A stretch of DNA of 64,000 bases from Ectopseudomonas mendocina (GTDB lineage Bacteria; Pseudomonadota; Gammaproteobacteria; Pseudomonadales; Pseudomonadaceae): the NCBI RefSeq assembly GCF_007049795.1, contig NZ_SCFY01000006.1:62001-126000 (forward strand), written 5' to 3'. The number at the start of each line of letters is the position of its first letter. Positions within the stretch are counted from its first letter, which is position 1. Under the pieces are notes generated by a model. The model worked only from the letters and a program-made list of their open reading frames with translations, was not told the origin of the DNA and made no database searches. Below, piece by piece: positions 54,702 through 64,000 of the stretch. The position numbers and the translations under genes are program-made.

Positions 54702-55520
54702 ATGAGCAACCCGACCATCGCCTTCGTCGGCGCCGGCAACATGGCCGCCAGCCTGATTGGTGGTATGCGTGCGCAGGGCGTGGCAGCCAGCGCCATCCGC
54801 GCCAGCGAGCCTGGCAGCGAACAACGTACTCGTCTGCAGCAGGAACACGGCATCGCAACCTTCGCCGACAATGGCGAGGCCATCAAGGGTGCCGATCTGG
54901 TCGTACTGGCGGTCAAACCACAGATCATGAAAACGGTATGCCTGGATCTGGCGCCACACCTGGCTCCCAACCAGGTGATCATCTCCATCGCCGCCGGCAT
55001 CAGTTGCGCCAGCCTGGAGAACTGGCTGGGCCAGCGCCCGGTAGTGCGCTGCATGCCCAATACCCCGGCGCTGCTGCGCCAGGGTGTTTCCGGTCTGTTC
55101 GCCAACCCGCGCGTCAACGCCGCGCAAAAAAACCAGGCCGAGCAGGTGCTGAGCGCCGTCGGCCTGGCCCTGTGGCTGGACGACGAAGCGCAGCTCGATG
55201 CAGTGACTGCCGTCTCTGGCAGCGGCCCAGCCTATTTTTTCCTGCTGATCGAGGCGATGACCGAAGCTGGCGAGAAACTCGGCCTGCCGCGTGAGACCGC
55301 CGCGCGTCTGAGCATCCAGACCGCACTGGGCGCCGCGCGCATGGCCAGTGAAAGCGATGTCGACGCGGCCGAATTGCGTCGCCGTGTTACCTCACCGAAC
55401 GGAACCACCGAAGCGGCAATCAAAACCTTCCAGGCCGGCGGCTTCGAAGCGCTGGTACAACAGGCACTGAATGCCGCTGCCAATCGCTCGGCCGAACTGG
55501 CTGAACAACTGGGTCAATAA
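54702..55520 (+). CDS. proC: Pyrroline-5-carboxylate reductase
   Basis: A 272-residue enzyme with an N-terminal NADPH fold (FVGAGNMAASLIGGM), VLAVKPQ and the C-terminal signature VSGSGPAYFFLLIEAMTEAGEKLGL...RRRVTSPNGTTEAAI. It makes L-proline from pyrroline-5-carboxylate. It is 17 bp after yggS and 11 bp before yggT. Confidence 0.97.
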   Translation: MSNPTIAFVGAGNMAASLIGGMRAQGVAASAIRASEPGSEQRTRLQQEHGIATFADNGEAIKGADLVVLAVKPQIMKTVCLDLAPHLAPNQVIISIAAGISCASLENWLGQRPVVRCMPNTPALLRQGVSGLFANPRVNAAQKNQAEQVLSAVGLALWLDDEAQLDAVTAVSGSGPAYFFLLIEAMTEAGEKLGLPRETAARLSIQTALGAARMASESDVDAAELRRRVTSPNGTTEAAIKTFQAGGFEALVQQALNAAANRSAELAEQLGQ

Positions 55521-55531
55521 AGGAAGCACAC

Positions 55532-56125
55532 ATGTCCGGACTCATCGAAGCCCTGATCTACATCATTCAGACCCTCGGCAGCCTGTATCTGCTGATCGTC
55601 CTGCTGCGTTTCATCCTGCAACTGGTACGTGCGGACTTCTACAATCCGCTGAGCCAGTTCATCGTCAAGGCCACGCAACCGCTGGTGACTCCAGTGCGGC
55701 GGATCATTCCGGGCTTCGCCGGGCTGGACCTGGCTTCGCTGGTGCTGGCTATCCTGGTACAGCTGCTGCTGATGATCGTCACCCTGACCCTGATGGGCTA
55801 CAACGTCGGCGGTTTCATCCTGCAGCTGCTGGTGTGGTCGATGATTGGCGTGACCTCGCTGTTTCTCAAGGTGTTCTTCTTCGCCCTGATCATCAGCGTG
55901 ATCCTCTCCTGGGTCGCTCCGGGCAGCTACAACCCGGGCGCACAGTTGGTGAACCAGATCTGCGAGCCACTGCTGGCGCCATTCCGTAAGCTGCTGCCAA
56001 ACCTCGGCGGCCTGGATATCTCGCCGATTTTCGCCTTCATCACCATCAACCTGATCGACCGTTTCGTGATTGGCGGCCTGGCGGCCTCCACTGGTCTGCC
56101 GCCGATGCTCAGCCCCTTCCTTTAA
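55532..56125 (+). CDS. YggT family integral membrane protein
   Basis: A 197-residue membrane protein with two YGGT repeats: LIYIIQTLGSLYLLIVLLRFILQLVRADFYNPLSQFIVKATQPLVTPVRRIIPG and LFLKVFFFALIISVILSWVAPGSYNPGAQLVNQICEPLLAPFRKLLP. The family is tied to cell-division or osmotic phenotypes; the molecular role is undefined. It belongs to the yggS-proC operon. Confidence 0.94.
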   Translation: MSGLIEALIYIIQTLGSLYLLIVLLRFILQLVRADFYNPLSQFIVKATQPLVTPVRRIIPGFAGLDLASLVLAILVQLLLMIVTLTLMGYNVGGFILQLLVWSMIGVTSLFLKVFFFALIISVILSWVAPGSYNPGAQLVNQICEPLLAPFRKLLPNLGGLDISPIFAFITINLIDRFVIGGLAASTGLPPMLSPFL

Positions 56126-56154
56126 ACATAAAAGTCGCGCAGCGACGCTTTCCT

Positions 56155-56200
56155 TGCCGACCTTCTCCCAACGGGAGAAGGTGGCGCGCAGCGCCAGATG
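56155..56200. repeat. TTCTCCC palindromic repeat between yggT and yggU
   Basis: CCTTCTCCCAACGGGAGAAGG (56160-56180) is a perfect palindrome followed by GCGCGCAGCGCC and GATGAGGGG, related to the CCCTCTCCC family. Confidence 0.5.
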
Positions 56201-56206
56201 AGGGGC

Positions 56207-56512
56207 ATGTCCATCAAGACCGCAAGCTTCTACCGCTGGGACGGCGAGGACCTCATCCTCGACTGCCACCTGCAGCCCAAGGCGAGCAAGGACGAGTTCG
56301 CCGGGCTACAGGGTGAGCGGCTGAAAATCCGACTCACCGCCCCGCCGGTAGACGGCAAGGCCAACGCCCACCTACAGGCCTTCCTGGCCAAGGCCTTCGG
56401 CGTCGCCAAGAGCCAGGTGAGCCTGGAAAGCGGCGAACTCAATCGACATAAACGCCTGCGTATTCGCGCCCCGCGAAGCCTGCCGCCGATTCCTGGGCTG
56501 CAGCGCGCCTGA
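56207..56512 (+). CDS. DUF167/YggU family protein
   Basis: A 101-residue protein with the YggU core WDGEDLILDCHLQPKASKDEFAGLQGERLKIRLTAPPVDGKANAHLQAFLAKAFGV...LESGELNRHKRLRI. The structure of family members is known but the function is not. The start is uncertain: 56207 is used, with an in-frame ATG at 56198 and no clear ribosome-binding site for either. It closes the yggS operon. Confidence 0.9.
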   Translation: MSIKTASFYRWDGEDLILDCHLQPKASKDEFAGLQGERLKIRLTAPPVDGKANAHLQAFLAKAFGVAKSQVSLESGELNRHKRLRIRAPRSLPPIPGLQRA

Positions 56513-56693
56513 CGACCGCTCAGTCGCCGCACCCGACCATAAGGCGGGACTGTCGAAGAGGCCAATTGACGGCTGCCTTGCAGCTCGCATAATGCAAACT
56601 GTTCTCGCGAAATGCCGTGCTTCCTGGCGGCACCCCGAACCGAACCGTTACGCAGCCCCCGCAAGAGGTGATCTTGCCGAGAGGAGAGCCAGG

Positions 56694-58670
56694 ATGAGCA
56701 TGGAACGTCTCAGCCAGCAGGTTGACGCCTACGTCGCCTGGAAACGCGAACTGATGCGCGAGATCACGCGTTATCGCAGCTGGCTGGAGCACAACCGGCT
56801 CAACTCCGAGGCGGTTCAGGCCAAGCTCGAACGCGCGCTGAAGATCCTGCGTACCGACCACATCACCCTGGCTTTCGTCGGCGAGTTCTCGCGCGGCAAG
56901 ACCGAGCTGATCAACAGCCTGTTCTTCTCCGAATACGGCCAGCGCATGCTGCCTTCGCATGCCGGGCGCACCACCATGTGCCCCACCGAGCTGTTCTTCG
57001 ACCCACGCTCGGAGCGCCCCTACATTCGTCTCCTGCCGATCGAGACCCGCACGGCCTCGGCCAGTGTCGCGCAGTTCAAACGCATCCCCCGACACTGGGT
57101 GAACATTCCGCTGGATACCAGCGACCCGGCCAACATGGCGCTGGCTTTCAGCCAGGTGGCCAAGACCAAAGCCATGCCGGTGGAACAGGCGATCCAGCTC
57201 GGCTTCCACCCAGACATGCTCGAAGGCACCGGCAAACGCGGCCAGGTGCTGGTGCCTGCCTGGCGCCATGCGATGGTCAACTTCGATCATCCGCTGCTGC
57301 GCCAGGGCTTGCGTATTCTCGACACACCCGGCCTAAACGCCTTGGGCAGTGAACCCGAGCTGACCCTGTCGATGCTGCCCAATGCCCAGGCGATCATCTT
57401 CCTGCTGTCCGCCGATACCGGCGTCACCGCCAGCGATATGCACATCTGGCAACAGCACATTCGTCAGCTCGACGAAGACACCCGAACCAGCCTGTTTGCC
57501 GTACTGAACAAGATCGACGTGCTATGGGACGACCTGGCAGGCGAGACTTTCGTGCAGAACGCCATCGGCCAGATCCAGAGCGCCACCGCCAAACAGCTGG
57601 GCATCGCCAAGCAGGACGTACTGCCGCTATCGGCCAAGCAGGCGCTGCTGGCCAAGGTGCGCAAGGACGAGGCGCTGCTGGCCCGCAGCCAGATGGCCAA
57701 TCTGGAGACCCTGCTGTGCGAGCGTATCGTCGCGCAGAAGGAGCACCTGATCGAAGATAGCGTGGTACGCCAGGTACTGGCGCTGCTCAATAAAAGTCAA
57801 CACGTGCTCAGCCTGCGCCTGGAGAAAGTCAGCGAACAGCTGGCCCTGCTCGGCAATCATCAGCAGGACAACGGCCAACTGCTGTTCGAACTGACCGCCA
57901 AGACCAAGGAAGACCACAGCCTGCACCACAAGCGCCTGCTTGGCCTGAAGACCAACCAGCGTCTGCTGCAACGCCAGGGACAGCTGCTGCGTCACGCCGC
58001 TCGCGCCGAACGCCTGGAAGAACACCTGAGCGAAGTACGGCGTACCTTGACCGGCAGTTGGACCACCCTAGGCATCAACCAGGGCATCCTGCATTTCTTT
58101 CGCGCCATCGAGCAGGATTTGCACAACCTGCAGCACGAAGCCGAGATGGCCAACAAGATGGTCGCCGCCATCTATCGCCGGCATAACGAAGAAAGCCCGC
58201 TGGGCGGCGTCGACGCGCCGCAGTTCAAGATCCAGCGCTACCTGCGCGAGCTGAATAAGCTGCAGGACAAGGGCGATCAGTTCCGCCTGCACGTGAAAAC
58301 GTTGCTCACCGAGCAGCGCAGCCTGACTCGACGCTTCTTCGCCACCCTGGCCCAGGAGGTGATCGGCCTGCACCAGCGCCTGCGCCTGGACGCCGAACAG
58401 TGGGCCGCCGACGCACTGATGCCGCTGATGCAGCACACCCTGGAACACAAGCAGATGCTGGAAAGCCACATGCTGCGCCTCAAGGCGCTGGCCCAGGAAA
58501 CCCAGCAGACGCGCAAGCGCAGCCTGCAGTTGGCGCGCTACCAGGAAGAGCTGGAACAGCAACTGGCCCAGGCCAGCGACATGCTCCGCGTGCTGCGCCG
58601 CCCGGCACCGGTGCAGCGCCAGCGCAAGGTGGTCAGCCTGCCGGTGGCGGCACGGCAACAAAGCCAGTAG
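56694..58670 (+). CDS. Dynamin-like GTPase family protein
   Basis: A 658-residue large GTPase. G1 is GEFSRGKT (63-70), G2 the TTMCPTE segment (~93-99), G3 DTPGLNALG (210-218) and G4 NKID (272-275). The remaining ~350 residues are long helices predicted to form coiled coils (~340-600), as in bacterial dynamin-like proteins, but without an obvious transmembrane paddle. Bacterial dynamins act on membranes, and some take part in phage or envelope stress responses; the role here is unknown. It lies between yggU and metX, genes adjacent in P. aeruginosa. The start at 56694 has GAGGAG 6-8 nt upstream. Confidence 0.88.
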   Translation: MSMERLSQQVDAYVAWKRELMREITRYRSWLEHNRLNSEAVQAKLERALKILRTDHITLAFVGEFSRGKTELINSLFFSEYGQRMLPSHAGRTTMCPTELFFDPRSERPYIRLLPIETRTASASVAQFKRIPRHWVNIPLDTSDPANMALAFSQVAKTKAMPVEQAIQLGFHPDMLEGTGKRGQVLVPAWRHAMVNFDHPLLRQGLRILDTPGLNALGSEPELTLSMLPNAQAIIFLLSADTGVTASDMHIWQQHIRQLDEDTRTSLFAVLNKIDVLWDDLAGETFVQNAIGQIQSATAKQLGIAKQDVLPLSAKQALLAKVRKDEALLARSQMANLETLLCERIVAQKEHLIEDSVVRQVLALLNKSQHVLSLRLEKVSEQLALLGNHQQDNGQLLFELTAKTKEDHSLHHKRLLGLKTNQRLLQRQGQLLRHAARAERLEEHLSEVRRTLTGSWTTLGINQGILHFFRAIEQDLHNLQHEAEMANKMVAAIYRRHNEESPLGGVDAPQFKIQRYLRELNKLQDKGDQFRLHVKTLLTEQRSLTRRFFATLAQEVIGLHQRLRLDAEQWAADALMPLMQHTLEHKQMLESHMLRLKALAQETQQTRKRSLQLARYQEELEQQLAQASDMLRVLRRPAPVQRQRKVVSLPVAARQQSQ

Positions 58671-58754
58671 CACAAGCGAACGCCCTGCTCGCTTGCCGCT
58701 ACCGGCGGTGCTCTTTAGACTGGCGCCCTCCTCCGATTCCTTAGCAGCGCCTCC

Positions 58755-59894
58755 ATGCCCACTGCCTTTCCCGAAGATTCCGTCGGCCTGGTCAGCCCCC
58801 AGGTGTTCCGTTTCAGCGAGCCATTGGCGCTCGCCTGCGGGCGTAGCCTGGCCGAGTACGAACTGGTCGTCGAAACCTATGGCGAGCTAAACGCCGCGCG
58901 CAGCAATGCCGTGCTGATCTGCCATGCCCTGTCCGGCCACCATCACGCCGCCGGCTACCACAGCCCGGATGATCGCAAACCCGGCTGGTGGGACAGCTGC
59001 ATCGGCCCCGGCAAACCGATCGACACCAACAAATTCTTCGTCGTCAGCCTCAACAACCTCGGCGGCTGCAATGGTTCCACCGGCCCGAGTAGCACCAACC
59101 CGGCAGCCGGTAAACCCTATGGCGCCGACTTCCCGGTGATGACAGTCGAAGACTGGGTACACAGCCAGGCGCGCCTGGCCGATATGCTCGGCATCGAGCA
59201 ATGGGCAGCGGTGATCGGCGGAAGCCTGGGCGGCATGCAGGCCATGCAGTGGACCATCAGCTACCCCGAGCGTGTGCGTCACTGCCTGGCCATCGCCTCG
59301 GCGCCCAAACTGTCGGCGCAGAACATCGCCTTCAACGAAGTGGCGCGCCAGGCGATTCTCACCGACCCGGAATTCCATGGCGGGCATTTCCAGGAACAAG
59401 GCGTGATCCCCAAACGCGGCCTCATGCTTGCGCGCATGGTCGGGCACATCACCTACCTGTCCGATGACGCCATGGGCGAGAAATTCGGCCGTGGCCTGAA
59501 GAGCGAAAAGCTCAACTACGACTTCCACAGCGTCGAGTTCCAGGTAGAAAGCTACCTGCGCTACCAGGGTGAGGAATTCTCCGGCCGCTTCGATGCCAAT
59601 ACCTATCTGCTGATGACCAAGGCCCTGGATTACTTCGACCCGGCCGCCGCCAACGACGGTGACCTGGCCAAGACCCTGGCGGTGGCCAAGGCGGATTTCT
59701 GCCTGATGTCCTTCACCACCGACTGGCGCTTCTCTCCTGCCCGCTCGCGGGAGATCGTCGACGCGCTGACGGCGGCGAAGAAGAACGTCTGCTATCTGGA
59801 GATCGACGCACCGCAGGGCCACGACGCCTTCCTCATGCCGATCCCGCGTTACCTGCAGGCGTTCGGCAGCTACATGAAGCGAATCGAGGTATGA
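58755..59894 (+). CDS. metX: Homoserine O-acyltransferase MetX (probably succinyl)
   Basis: A 379-residue alpha/beta-hydrolase enzyme with nucleophile Ser157 (GGSLGGMQA), family motifs [19 protein letters not shown] and a C-terminal GHDAFL histidine. It activates homoserine for methionine synthesis; Pseudomonas MetX enzymes use succinyl-CoA, which I infer here as well. It overlaps metW by 4 bp at most, and the pair is conserved in pseudomonads. Confidence 0.95.
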   Translation: MPTAFPEDSVGLVSPQVFRFSEPLALACGRSLAEYELVVETYGELNAARSNAVLICHALSGHHHAAGYHSPDDRKPGWWDSCIGPGKPIDTNKFFVVSLNNLGGCNGSTGPSSTNPAAGKPYGADFPVMTVEDWVHSQARLADMLGIEQWAAVIGGSLGGMQAMQWTISYPERVRHCLAIASAPKLSAQNIAFNEVARQAILTDPEFHGGHFQEQGVIPKRGLMLARMVGHITYLSDDAMGEKFGRGLKSEKLNYDFHSVEFQVESYLRYQGEEFSGRFDANTYLLMTKALDYFDPAAANDGDLAKTLAVAKADFCLMSFTTDWRFSPARSREIVDALTAAKKNVCYLEIDAPQGHDAFLMPIPRYLQAFGSYMKRIEV

Positions 59895-59896
59895 GC

Positions 59897-60517
59897 ATGC
59901 GAGCGGATCTGGACATCATCCAGGAATGGATCGCCCCGGGCAGCCGTGTGCTCGACCTGGGCTGCGGCGACGGCGAACTCCTCGCCTGGCTGCGCGACAA
60001 CAAGGAGGTTTCCGGCTACGGCCTGGAAATCGACCCGGACAAGATCGCCCTGTGCATCGAGCGCGGCGTCAACGTCATCGAGCAAAACCTCGACCTGGGC
60101 CTGGGCAACTTCGCCAGCAACAGCTTCGACGTGGTGGTCATGACCCAGTCGCTGCAGGCGCTGCACTACCCGGACAAGGTGCTGGCCGAGATGCTGCGCG
60201 TCGGCAAGACCTGCATCATCACCTTCCCCAACTTCGGCCACTGGCGCTGCCGCTGGTACCTGACGACAAAAGGTCGCATGCCGGTGTCGGACTTCCTGCC
60301 CTATACCTGGTACAACACCCCGAACATCCACTTCTGCACCTTCGAGGACTTCGAGCGTCTCTGCCACGCCCAAGGTGCCCGTGTGGAAGAACGCCTGGCG
60401 GTGGACCGTGACCATCGCCACGGCATCGCCAGCCGTATCTGGCCCAACCTGCTGGGCGAGATCGGCATCTACCGCATCAGCGGCGCGGACCTGTCCGCCC
60501 ACCGCGTCGCGGTCTGA
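59897..60517 (+). CDS. metW: Methionine biosynthesis protein MetW
   Basis: A 206-residue SAM-methyltransferase-like protein (RVLDLGCGDGELLAWL) encoded directly after metX. MetW is required for efficient methionine synthesis through MetX in Pseudomonas. GAGG 7 nt before the ATG at 59897 favours that start; the ATG at 59891 (adding MS) overlaps the metX stop. Confidence 0.94.
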   Translation: MRADLDIIQEWIAPGSRVLDLGCGDGELLAWLRDNKEVSGYGLEIDPDKIALCIERGVNVIEQNLDLGLGNFASNSFDVVVMTQSLQALHYPDKVLAEMLRVGKTCIITFPNFGHWRCRWYLTTKGRMPVSDFLPYTWYNTPNIHFCTFEDFERLCHAQGARVEERLAVDRDHRHGIASRIWPNLLGEIGIYRISGADLSAHRVAV

Positions 60518-60531
60518 ACGAGGAGAATAAC

Positions 60532-60948
60532 ATGCGCCGCATCATCCCCTTCCTGATCGCCCTGTGCCTGGCCCTACCGGCCGCCGCTGAGCGCAAACAG
60601 AGCTTCGGCGATCTCGACGTGCACTACAGCGTGTTCAACTCCAGCTTCATCCAGCCGGATATCGCCAGCGCCGCCGGCCTGGTACGCAGCAAGACCCAAG
60701 GTGTGATCAACATTGCCGTGCTCAAAGCCGGCAAGCCCAGCACCGCCGTGGTCGGGGGCGAGGTGAAGGACCTGCTGGGTAAGAGCACTGCGCTAACGTT
60801 CCGCCAGGTCACCGAAGGCGAGGCCATCTATTACCTGGCGCAGTTCCCCTTCAAGACCCGTGAAATGCTCAGCTTCACGCTCAACGTGCGCCAGGGTAAC
60901 GACGCGCACCGTATCACCTTCAACCAGGAAATGTTCCCGGATGATTAA
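60532..60948 (+). CDS. DUF4426 domain periplasmic protein
   Basis: A 138-residue protein with a signal peptide ([20 protein letters not shown]) and the DUF4426 pattern [41 protein letters not shown]...[10 protein letters not shown]. Function unknown. An AGGAG site precedes it and it overlaps rdgB by 8 bp, so it belongs to the metXW-rdgB-hemW series. Confidence 0.92.
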   Translation: MRRIIPFLIALCLALPAAAERKQSFGDLDVHYSVFNSSFIQPDIASAAGLVRSKTQGVINIAVLKAGKPSTAVVGGEVKDLLGKSTALTFRQVTEGEAIYYLAQFPFKTREMLSFTLNVRQGNDAHRITFNQEMFPDD

Positions 60949-61549
60949 GCCAGTGAGTGGTTTCAAGGAGCTGGTCCTGGCCAGCCATAATGCCGGCAAG
61001 CTCAAGGAGCTGCAGGCCATGCTCGGCGACGCCGTGCGCGTGCGTTCGATCGGTGAGTTCAGCCAGGTCGAGCCGGAGGAAACCGGCCTGTCGTTCGTCG
61101 AGAACGCCATCCTCAAGGCGCGCAACGCCGCGCGTATCTCCGGTTTGCCGGCACTGGCCGACGACTCCGGCCTGGCGGTGGACGCCCTCGGCGGCGCCCC
61201 CGGCATCTACTCGGCGCGCTATGCCGATGGCCGGGGCGACGCAGCGAACAACGCCAAGCTGCTTGCTGCCCTGAAAGACGTGCCGGACGCAGAGCGCGGC
61301 GCCCAGTTCGTCTGCGCCCTGGCGCTGGTGCGGCACGCCGACGATCCGCTGCCGATCCTCTGCGAAGGCCTGTGGCACGGCAGCATCCTGTACGAAGCCC
61401 GCGGCGAACATGGCTTCGGCTACGACCCGCTGTTCTGGGTGCCGGAAACCCAGTGCTCCAGCGCCGAACTACCGGCCGAGCAGAAGAATCGCATCAGCCA
61501 CCGCGCCCGCGCCATGGCCCTGCTCAAGCAGCGCCTGGGGCTGGCATGA
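60941..61549 (+). CDS. rdgB: dITP/XTP pyrophosphatase RdgB
   Basis: A 202-residue nucleotide-sanitising enzyme: [18 protein letters not shown] at the N-terminus, [23 protein letters not shown] as metal and base site, and [10 protein letters not shown] near the C-terminus. It hydrolyses dITP, ITP and XTP to monophosphates. It overlaps the upstream DUF4426 gene by 8 bp and hemW by 4 bp (ATGA). Confidence 0.97.
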   Translation: MIKPVSGFKELVLASHNAGKLKELQAMLGDAVRVRSIGEFSQVEPEETGLSFVENAILKARNAARISGLPALADDSGLAVDALGGAPGIYSARYADGRGDAANNAKLLAALKDVPDAERGAQFVCALALVRHADDPLPILCEGLWHGSILYEARGEHGFGYDPLFWVPETQCSSAELPAEQKNRISHRARAMALLKQRLGLA

Positions 61550-62706
61550 GCGATTCCGCTGGCGAGAGTTTCCTGCTCCCGCCCCTAGCGCTCTACATCC
61601 ACATCCCTTGGTGCGTGCGCAAATGCCCCTACTGCGACTTCAACTCCCACGTCGCCGGGCCGACGCTGCCTGAAGAAGAGTACGTCGACGCGCTGCTGGC
61701 CGACCTCGATATCGACCTGCAGCACGTCCATGGCCGGCAACTGACCTCGATCTTCTTCGGCGGCGGCACGCCCAGCCTGTTCTCCGACCGCGCCCTGGGC
61801 CGTTTGCTGGAAGGCGTAGAGCAACGTGTCGGCTTTGCGCCGGATATCGAAATCACCCTGGAGGCCAACCCTGGCACCTTCGAGCAAGCCAAGTTCAAGG
61901 GCTACCGGGCGCTGGGTATCAATCGCCTGTCTATCGGCGTGCAGAGTTTTCAGGAAGCCAAGCTCAAGGCACTGGGGCGCATCCACGATGGCGGCGAAGC
62001 CATCCGCGCTGCCGACATGGCCCGCGCCGCCGGCTTCGACAACTTCAACCTCGATCTGATGCACGGCCTGCCCGAGCAGAGCATCGAGGACGCCCTGTTC
62101 GACCTGCGCACCGCCATCAGCCAGGGCCCGACGCACCTGTCCTGGTACCAGCTGACCATGGAGCCGAACACGGTGTTCTGGAGCCAGCCGCCAACGCTTC
62201 CCGAGGACGATCTGCTGTGGGATATCCAGGAAGCCGGCCAGGCCCTGCTCGCGGCCGAAGGCTACGCGCAGTACGAAGTGTCCGCCTACGCCAAGCCTGG
62301 CAAGCAGGCACGACATAACCTCAACTACTGGACTTTTGGTGATTTCCTCGGCATCGGCGCTGGCGCCCACGCCAAGCTGAGCACACCTGCAGGGCGTATC
62401 CAGCGCACCTGGAAAACTCGCCTACCGAAGGACTACCTCGACCCAGCCAAGGCATTCCAGGCCGGCGAACGCCTGCTGGAAGCTGACGAGTTGCCCTTCG
62501 AGTTTCTGATGAACGTGCTGCGCCTGACCGAAGGTGCACCGGCCGAACTGTTCAGCCAGCGCACTGGCCTGCCTTTGCAGCAGCTCGAACAGGCGCGCCG
62601 CGAAGCCGAACGCCAGGGGCTGCTGCAGGCCGATCCAGCCCGCCTGGCAGCTACCACCAAGGGGCAACTGTTCCTCAACGATCTGCTGCAGCAGTTCCTG
62701 GCGTAG
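61546..62706 (+). CDS. hemW: Radical SAM haem chaperone HemW
   Basis: A 386-residue HemN-like radical SAM protein. The cluster motif C-x3-C-x2-C ([10 protein letters not shown]) is followed by [14 protein letters not shown], and the HemW-specific haem-binding region [20 protein letters not shown] is present. HemW inserts haem into respiratory cytochromes rather than acting as coproporphyrinogen dehydrogenase. The start at 61546 overlaps rdgB as ATGA. Confidence 0.95.
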   Translation: MSDSAGESFLLPPLALYIHIPWCVRKCPYCDFNSHVAGPTLPEEEYVDALLADLDIDLQHVHGRQLTSIFFGGGTPSLFSDRALGRLLEGVEQRVGFAPDIEITLEANPGTFEQAKFKGYRALGINRLSIGVQSFQEAKLKALGRIHDGGEAIRAADMARAAGFDNFNLDLMHGLPEQSIEDALFDLRTAISQGPTHLSWYQLTMEPNTVFWSQPPTLPEDDLLWDIQEAGQALLAAEGYAQYEVSAYAKPGKQARHNLNYWTFGDFLGIGAGAHAKLSTPAGRIQRTWKTRLPKDYLDPAKAFQAGERLLEADELPFEFLMNVLRLTEGAPAELFSQRTGLPLQQLEQARREAERQGLLQADPARLAATTKGQLFLNDLLQQFLA

Positions 62707-62795
62707 TTCACCCACAGAGCGGCATGAATCCGGTAGGCTAGCGCGCCTGATTCGCGCGGCCATTGCTCACGTCGCGCTGCACTGAAGGAGCCCGC

Positions 62796-63119
62796 ATGGA
62801 TCTGCTACTGGACCTGATCGTCACTCTCTCGCGCTGGAGCCGCAGCCACCTCAGCGATATTTCCCTGGCCATCATGGCCACGTTGCTGGTGCTGTTCGGC
62901 CCAGCCATCAACGCCTGGGTTCAACGCACCATCGGTAATCTCAATTTCGTCCTGCGCACCCTGCTGTTCGTGGTGTTCTGCGCGGTCGGCTATGGCCTGG
63001 CCATCGTCTTCCTCACGCCCTGGCTGGCCAAGGGCCTGGCGCACTTCAACAACTACACGCTGGCGCCAGTGCTGATTCTGATCTTCGCGGTCATCGGCAT
63101 ACTCGCCGACCGCAATTAG
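62796..63119 (+). CDS. DUF3392 membrane protein
   Basis: A 107-residue protein with about three membrane helices (ISLAIMATLLVLFGPAINAWV, FVLRTLLFVVFCAVGYGLAIVFL, LAPVLILIFAVIGILA). It matches DUF3392, which has no known function. AAGGAG 5 nt before the ATG at 62796 sets the start. It follows hemW as the last plus-strand gene before a terminator. Confidence 0.92.
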   Translation: MDLLLDLIVTLSRWSRSHLSDISLAIMATLLVLFGPAINAWVQRTIGNLNFVLRTLLFVVFCAVGYGLAIVFLTPWLAKGLAHFNNYTLAPVLILIFAVIGILADRN

Positions 63120-63131
63120 CCAGCCTGAAAT

Positions 63132-63160
63132 GAGAAAGCCACCTCAAGGGTGGCTTTCTC
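63132..63160. terminator. Bidirectional terminator between DUF3392 and DUF1329 genes
   Basis: A perfect 12-bp inverted repeat GAGAAAGCCACC / GGTGGCTTTCTC with a 5-nt loop lies between convergent stops at 63119 and 63177. T residues are inside the arms. Confidence 0.8.
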
Positions 63161-63176
63161 GAACAACACGACTGAC

Positions 63177-64000
63177 TCAATTACCTTCGCGGCGCAGCGC
63201 CTGCGGGGTGAAGTCACGCGGGCTCAACCTGGCGTTGAAGTCGTACATCTTCTCGTTGTTATCCAGGCCGTCGGCGAAGTAACGGCCGCCCTTGAGGTCA
63301 TAGATGGTCTCCAGGGTCGAGCCGAACATCGGCACGTCGTAGTAGCTGATCGGGTGAGCTTCCTGCAGGCCGATCAGGTTGCCATTACGGTCATACAGAT
63401 CGACCGCGAGGATCTGCCAGCTGTCCTCGTCGAGATAGAAACGACGCTTGCCATACGGATGACTGAAGCCGGTGCGCAGGTCCGCCTCCACCACCCAGAC
63501 GCGGTGCAACTCGTAACGCAGCAATTCCGGATTGATGTGCTTGGCCTGCAGGATGTCGGCGTAGGGAATGCCCTTCTGGTGCACGGTATAGCTGTTGTAG
63601 GGCACCAGCATCTCGCGCTTGCCCAGCAGCTGCCATTCGTAGCGATCCGGTGCGCCATTGTAGGAGTCAACCTGGTCGGCAGTGGCCATGCCATTGGTGT
63701 CGGGTTGCAGGGTGTCGTAGGCAAGCATCGGCAGGCGGCGCACACGGCGCTCACCACGATTGAAGCGCCAGGCCTTGCGAATCGCCAGCACCTGGTCGAG
63801 GGTCTCCTGCACCACCAGCGCCGAGCCGGCCAGCTTGGCCGGCGCTACCACCTTGTACTTGTAATAGAACAGGGTGTTGTCCAGATCCTGCGGGGCAACG
63901 CCTTCGCGGCCATAGAGGAAGTAGACGTCGCGCTCGAGCTTGAGCAGGTTGTAGCTACCGTTGGCGAGCACCGCCGCCTGGTTGGTGGCCATGCTGATCT
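63177..64000 (-). CDS. DUF1329 outer-membrane lipoprotein-like protein (C-terminal part)
   Basis: The last ~270 codons of a gene entering from the right edge. Signature segments of DUF1329 are present: VRRLPMLAYDTLQPDTNGMATADQVDSYNGAPDRYEW, then PYADILQAKHINPELLRYELHRVWVVEADLR and RRFYLDEDSWQILAVDLYDRNGNL. These proteins resemble LolB/LolA folds and are exported in pseudomonads; one role proposed is sterol or lipid handling. The true start lies beyond 64000; MATNQ at 63992 is internal. Confidence 0.9.
   Translation of the reverse strand, partial: ISMATNQAAVLANGSYNLLKLERDVYFLYGREGVAPQDLDNTLFYYKYKVVAPAKLAGSALVVQETLDQVLAIRKAWRFNRGERRVRRLPMLAYDTLQPDTNGMATADQVDSYNGAPDRYEWQLLGKREMLVPYNSYTVHQKGIPYADILQAKHINPELLRYELHRVWVVEADLRTGFSHPYGKRRFYLDEDSWQILAVDLYDRNGNLIGLQEAHPISYYDVPMFGSTLETIYDLKGGRYFADGLDNNEKMYDFNARLSPRDFTPQALRREGN

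Overview
The window reads as chromosomal DNA of a gamma-proteobacterium of the genus Pseudomonas. It is GC-rich with GC-ending codons. It carries gene blocks conserved in that genus: pilU-pilT-yggS-proC-yggT-yggU-metX-metW-rdgB-hemW, thiI/glnA/ntrB/ntrC, soxBDAG-purU-fdhA next to glyA, and gbcA/gbcB. The mix of dispersed GTAGGGTGxxC and CCCTCTCCC repeats fits the P. mendocina/oleovorans/pseudoalcaligenes side of the genus, but the species is an inference.

Layout. 1-8.8 kb: the 5' end of trhP, a two-subunit sodium:solute symporter, a TonB-dependent siderophore receptor, small envelope proteins, creD and a 13-residue-repeat secreted protein. 9-13 kb: a FAN1-type nuclease coupled to a nuclease-helicase fusion, behind a LexA box. 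13-14.5 kb: an AT-rich insert with a SEFIR-domain gene whose start and body lie in different frames across an A-AAA-AAG run, bounded by dispersed repeats. 14.7-23 kb: an LprI-like protein, creC-creB, a CBS protein, a chemoreceptor, a retropepsin-like protein, an HD-GYP protein and an acyltransferase. 23-37.6 kb: one-carbon and glycine-betaine catabolism (fdhA, purU, soxG, soxA, soxD, soxB, glyA, ltaE, gbcB, gbcA). 37.7-43 kb: an RlmE-like and a TrmH-like RNA methyltransferase, typA, a 154-bp MITE and thiI. 43-49 kb: nitrogen control (glnA, ntrB, ntrC) with sigma-54 and NtrC sites. 49-51.7 kb: a TM2 protein and a LexA-controlled radical-SAM/DUF4130 pair. 51.6-64 kb: pilU, pilT, yggS, proC, yggT, yggU, a dynamin-like GTPase, metX, metW, a DUF4426 protein, rdgB, hemW, a DUF3392 protein and the 3' part of a DUF1329 gene.

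How the genes work together. GbcA/GbcB demethylate glycine betaine to dimethylglycine. SoxBDAG oxidise sarcosine to glycine, passing the carbon to tetrahydrofolate or releasing formaldehyde. GlyA joins glycine and methylene-THF into serine, LtaE handles threonine-type amino acids, PurU releases formate from formyl-THF, and FdhA oxidises formaldehyde. The dimethylglycine step (dgcAB) is not in the window. GlnA with NtrB/NtrC is the nitrogen response. CreBC is a two-component system whose usual target creD lies about 7 kb away, with a candidate CreB site in front of it. Two separate operons carry strong SOS boxes and encode DNA-processing enzymes.

The most unusual points are the SEFIR gene with an in-register A-AAA-AAG frameshift signal inside a foreign-looking insert, the SOS-linked FAN1/nuclease-helicase and radical-SAM operons, and an array of DnaA-box and GTGCATA motifs in the 0.7 kb gap beside glyA. 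No rRNA, tRNA or CRISPR array was recognised.
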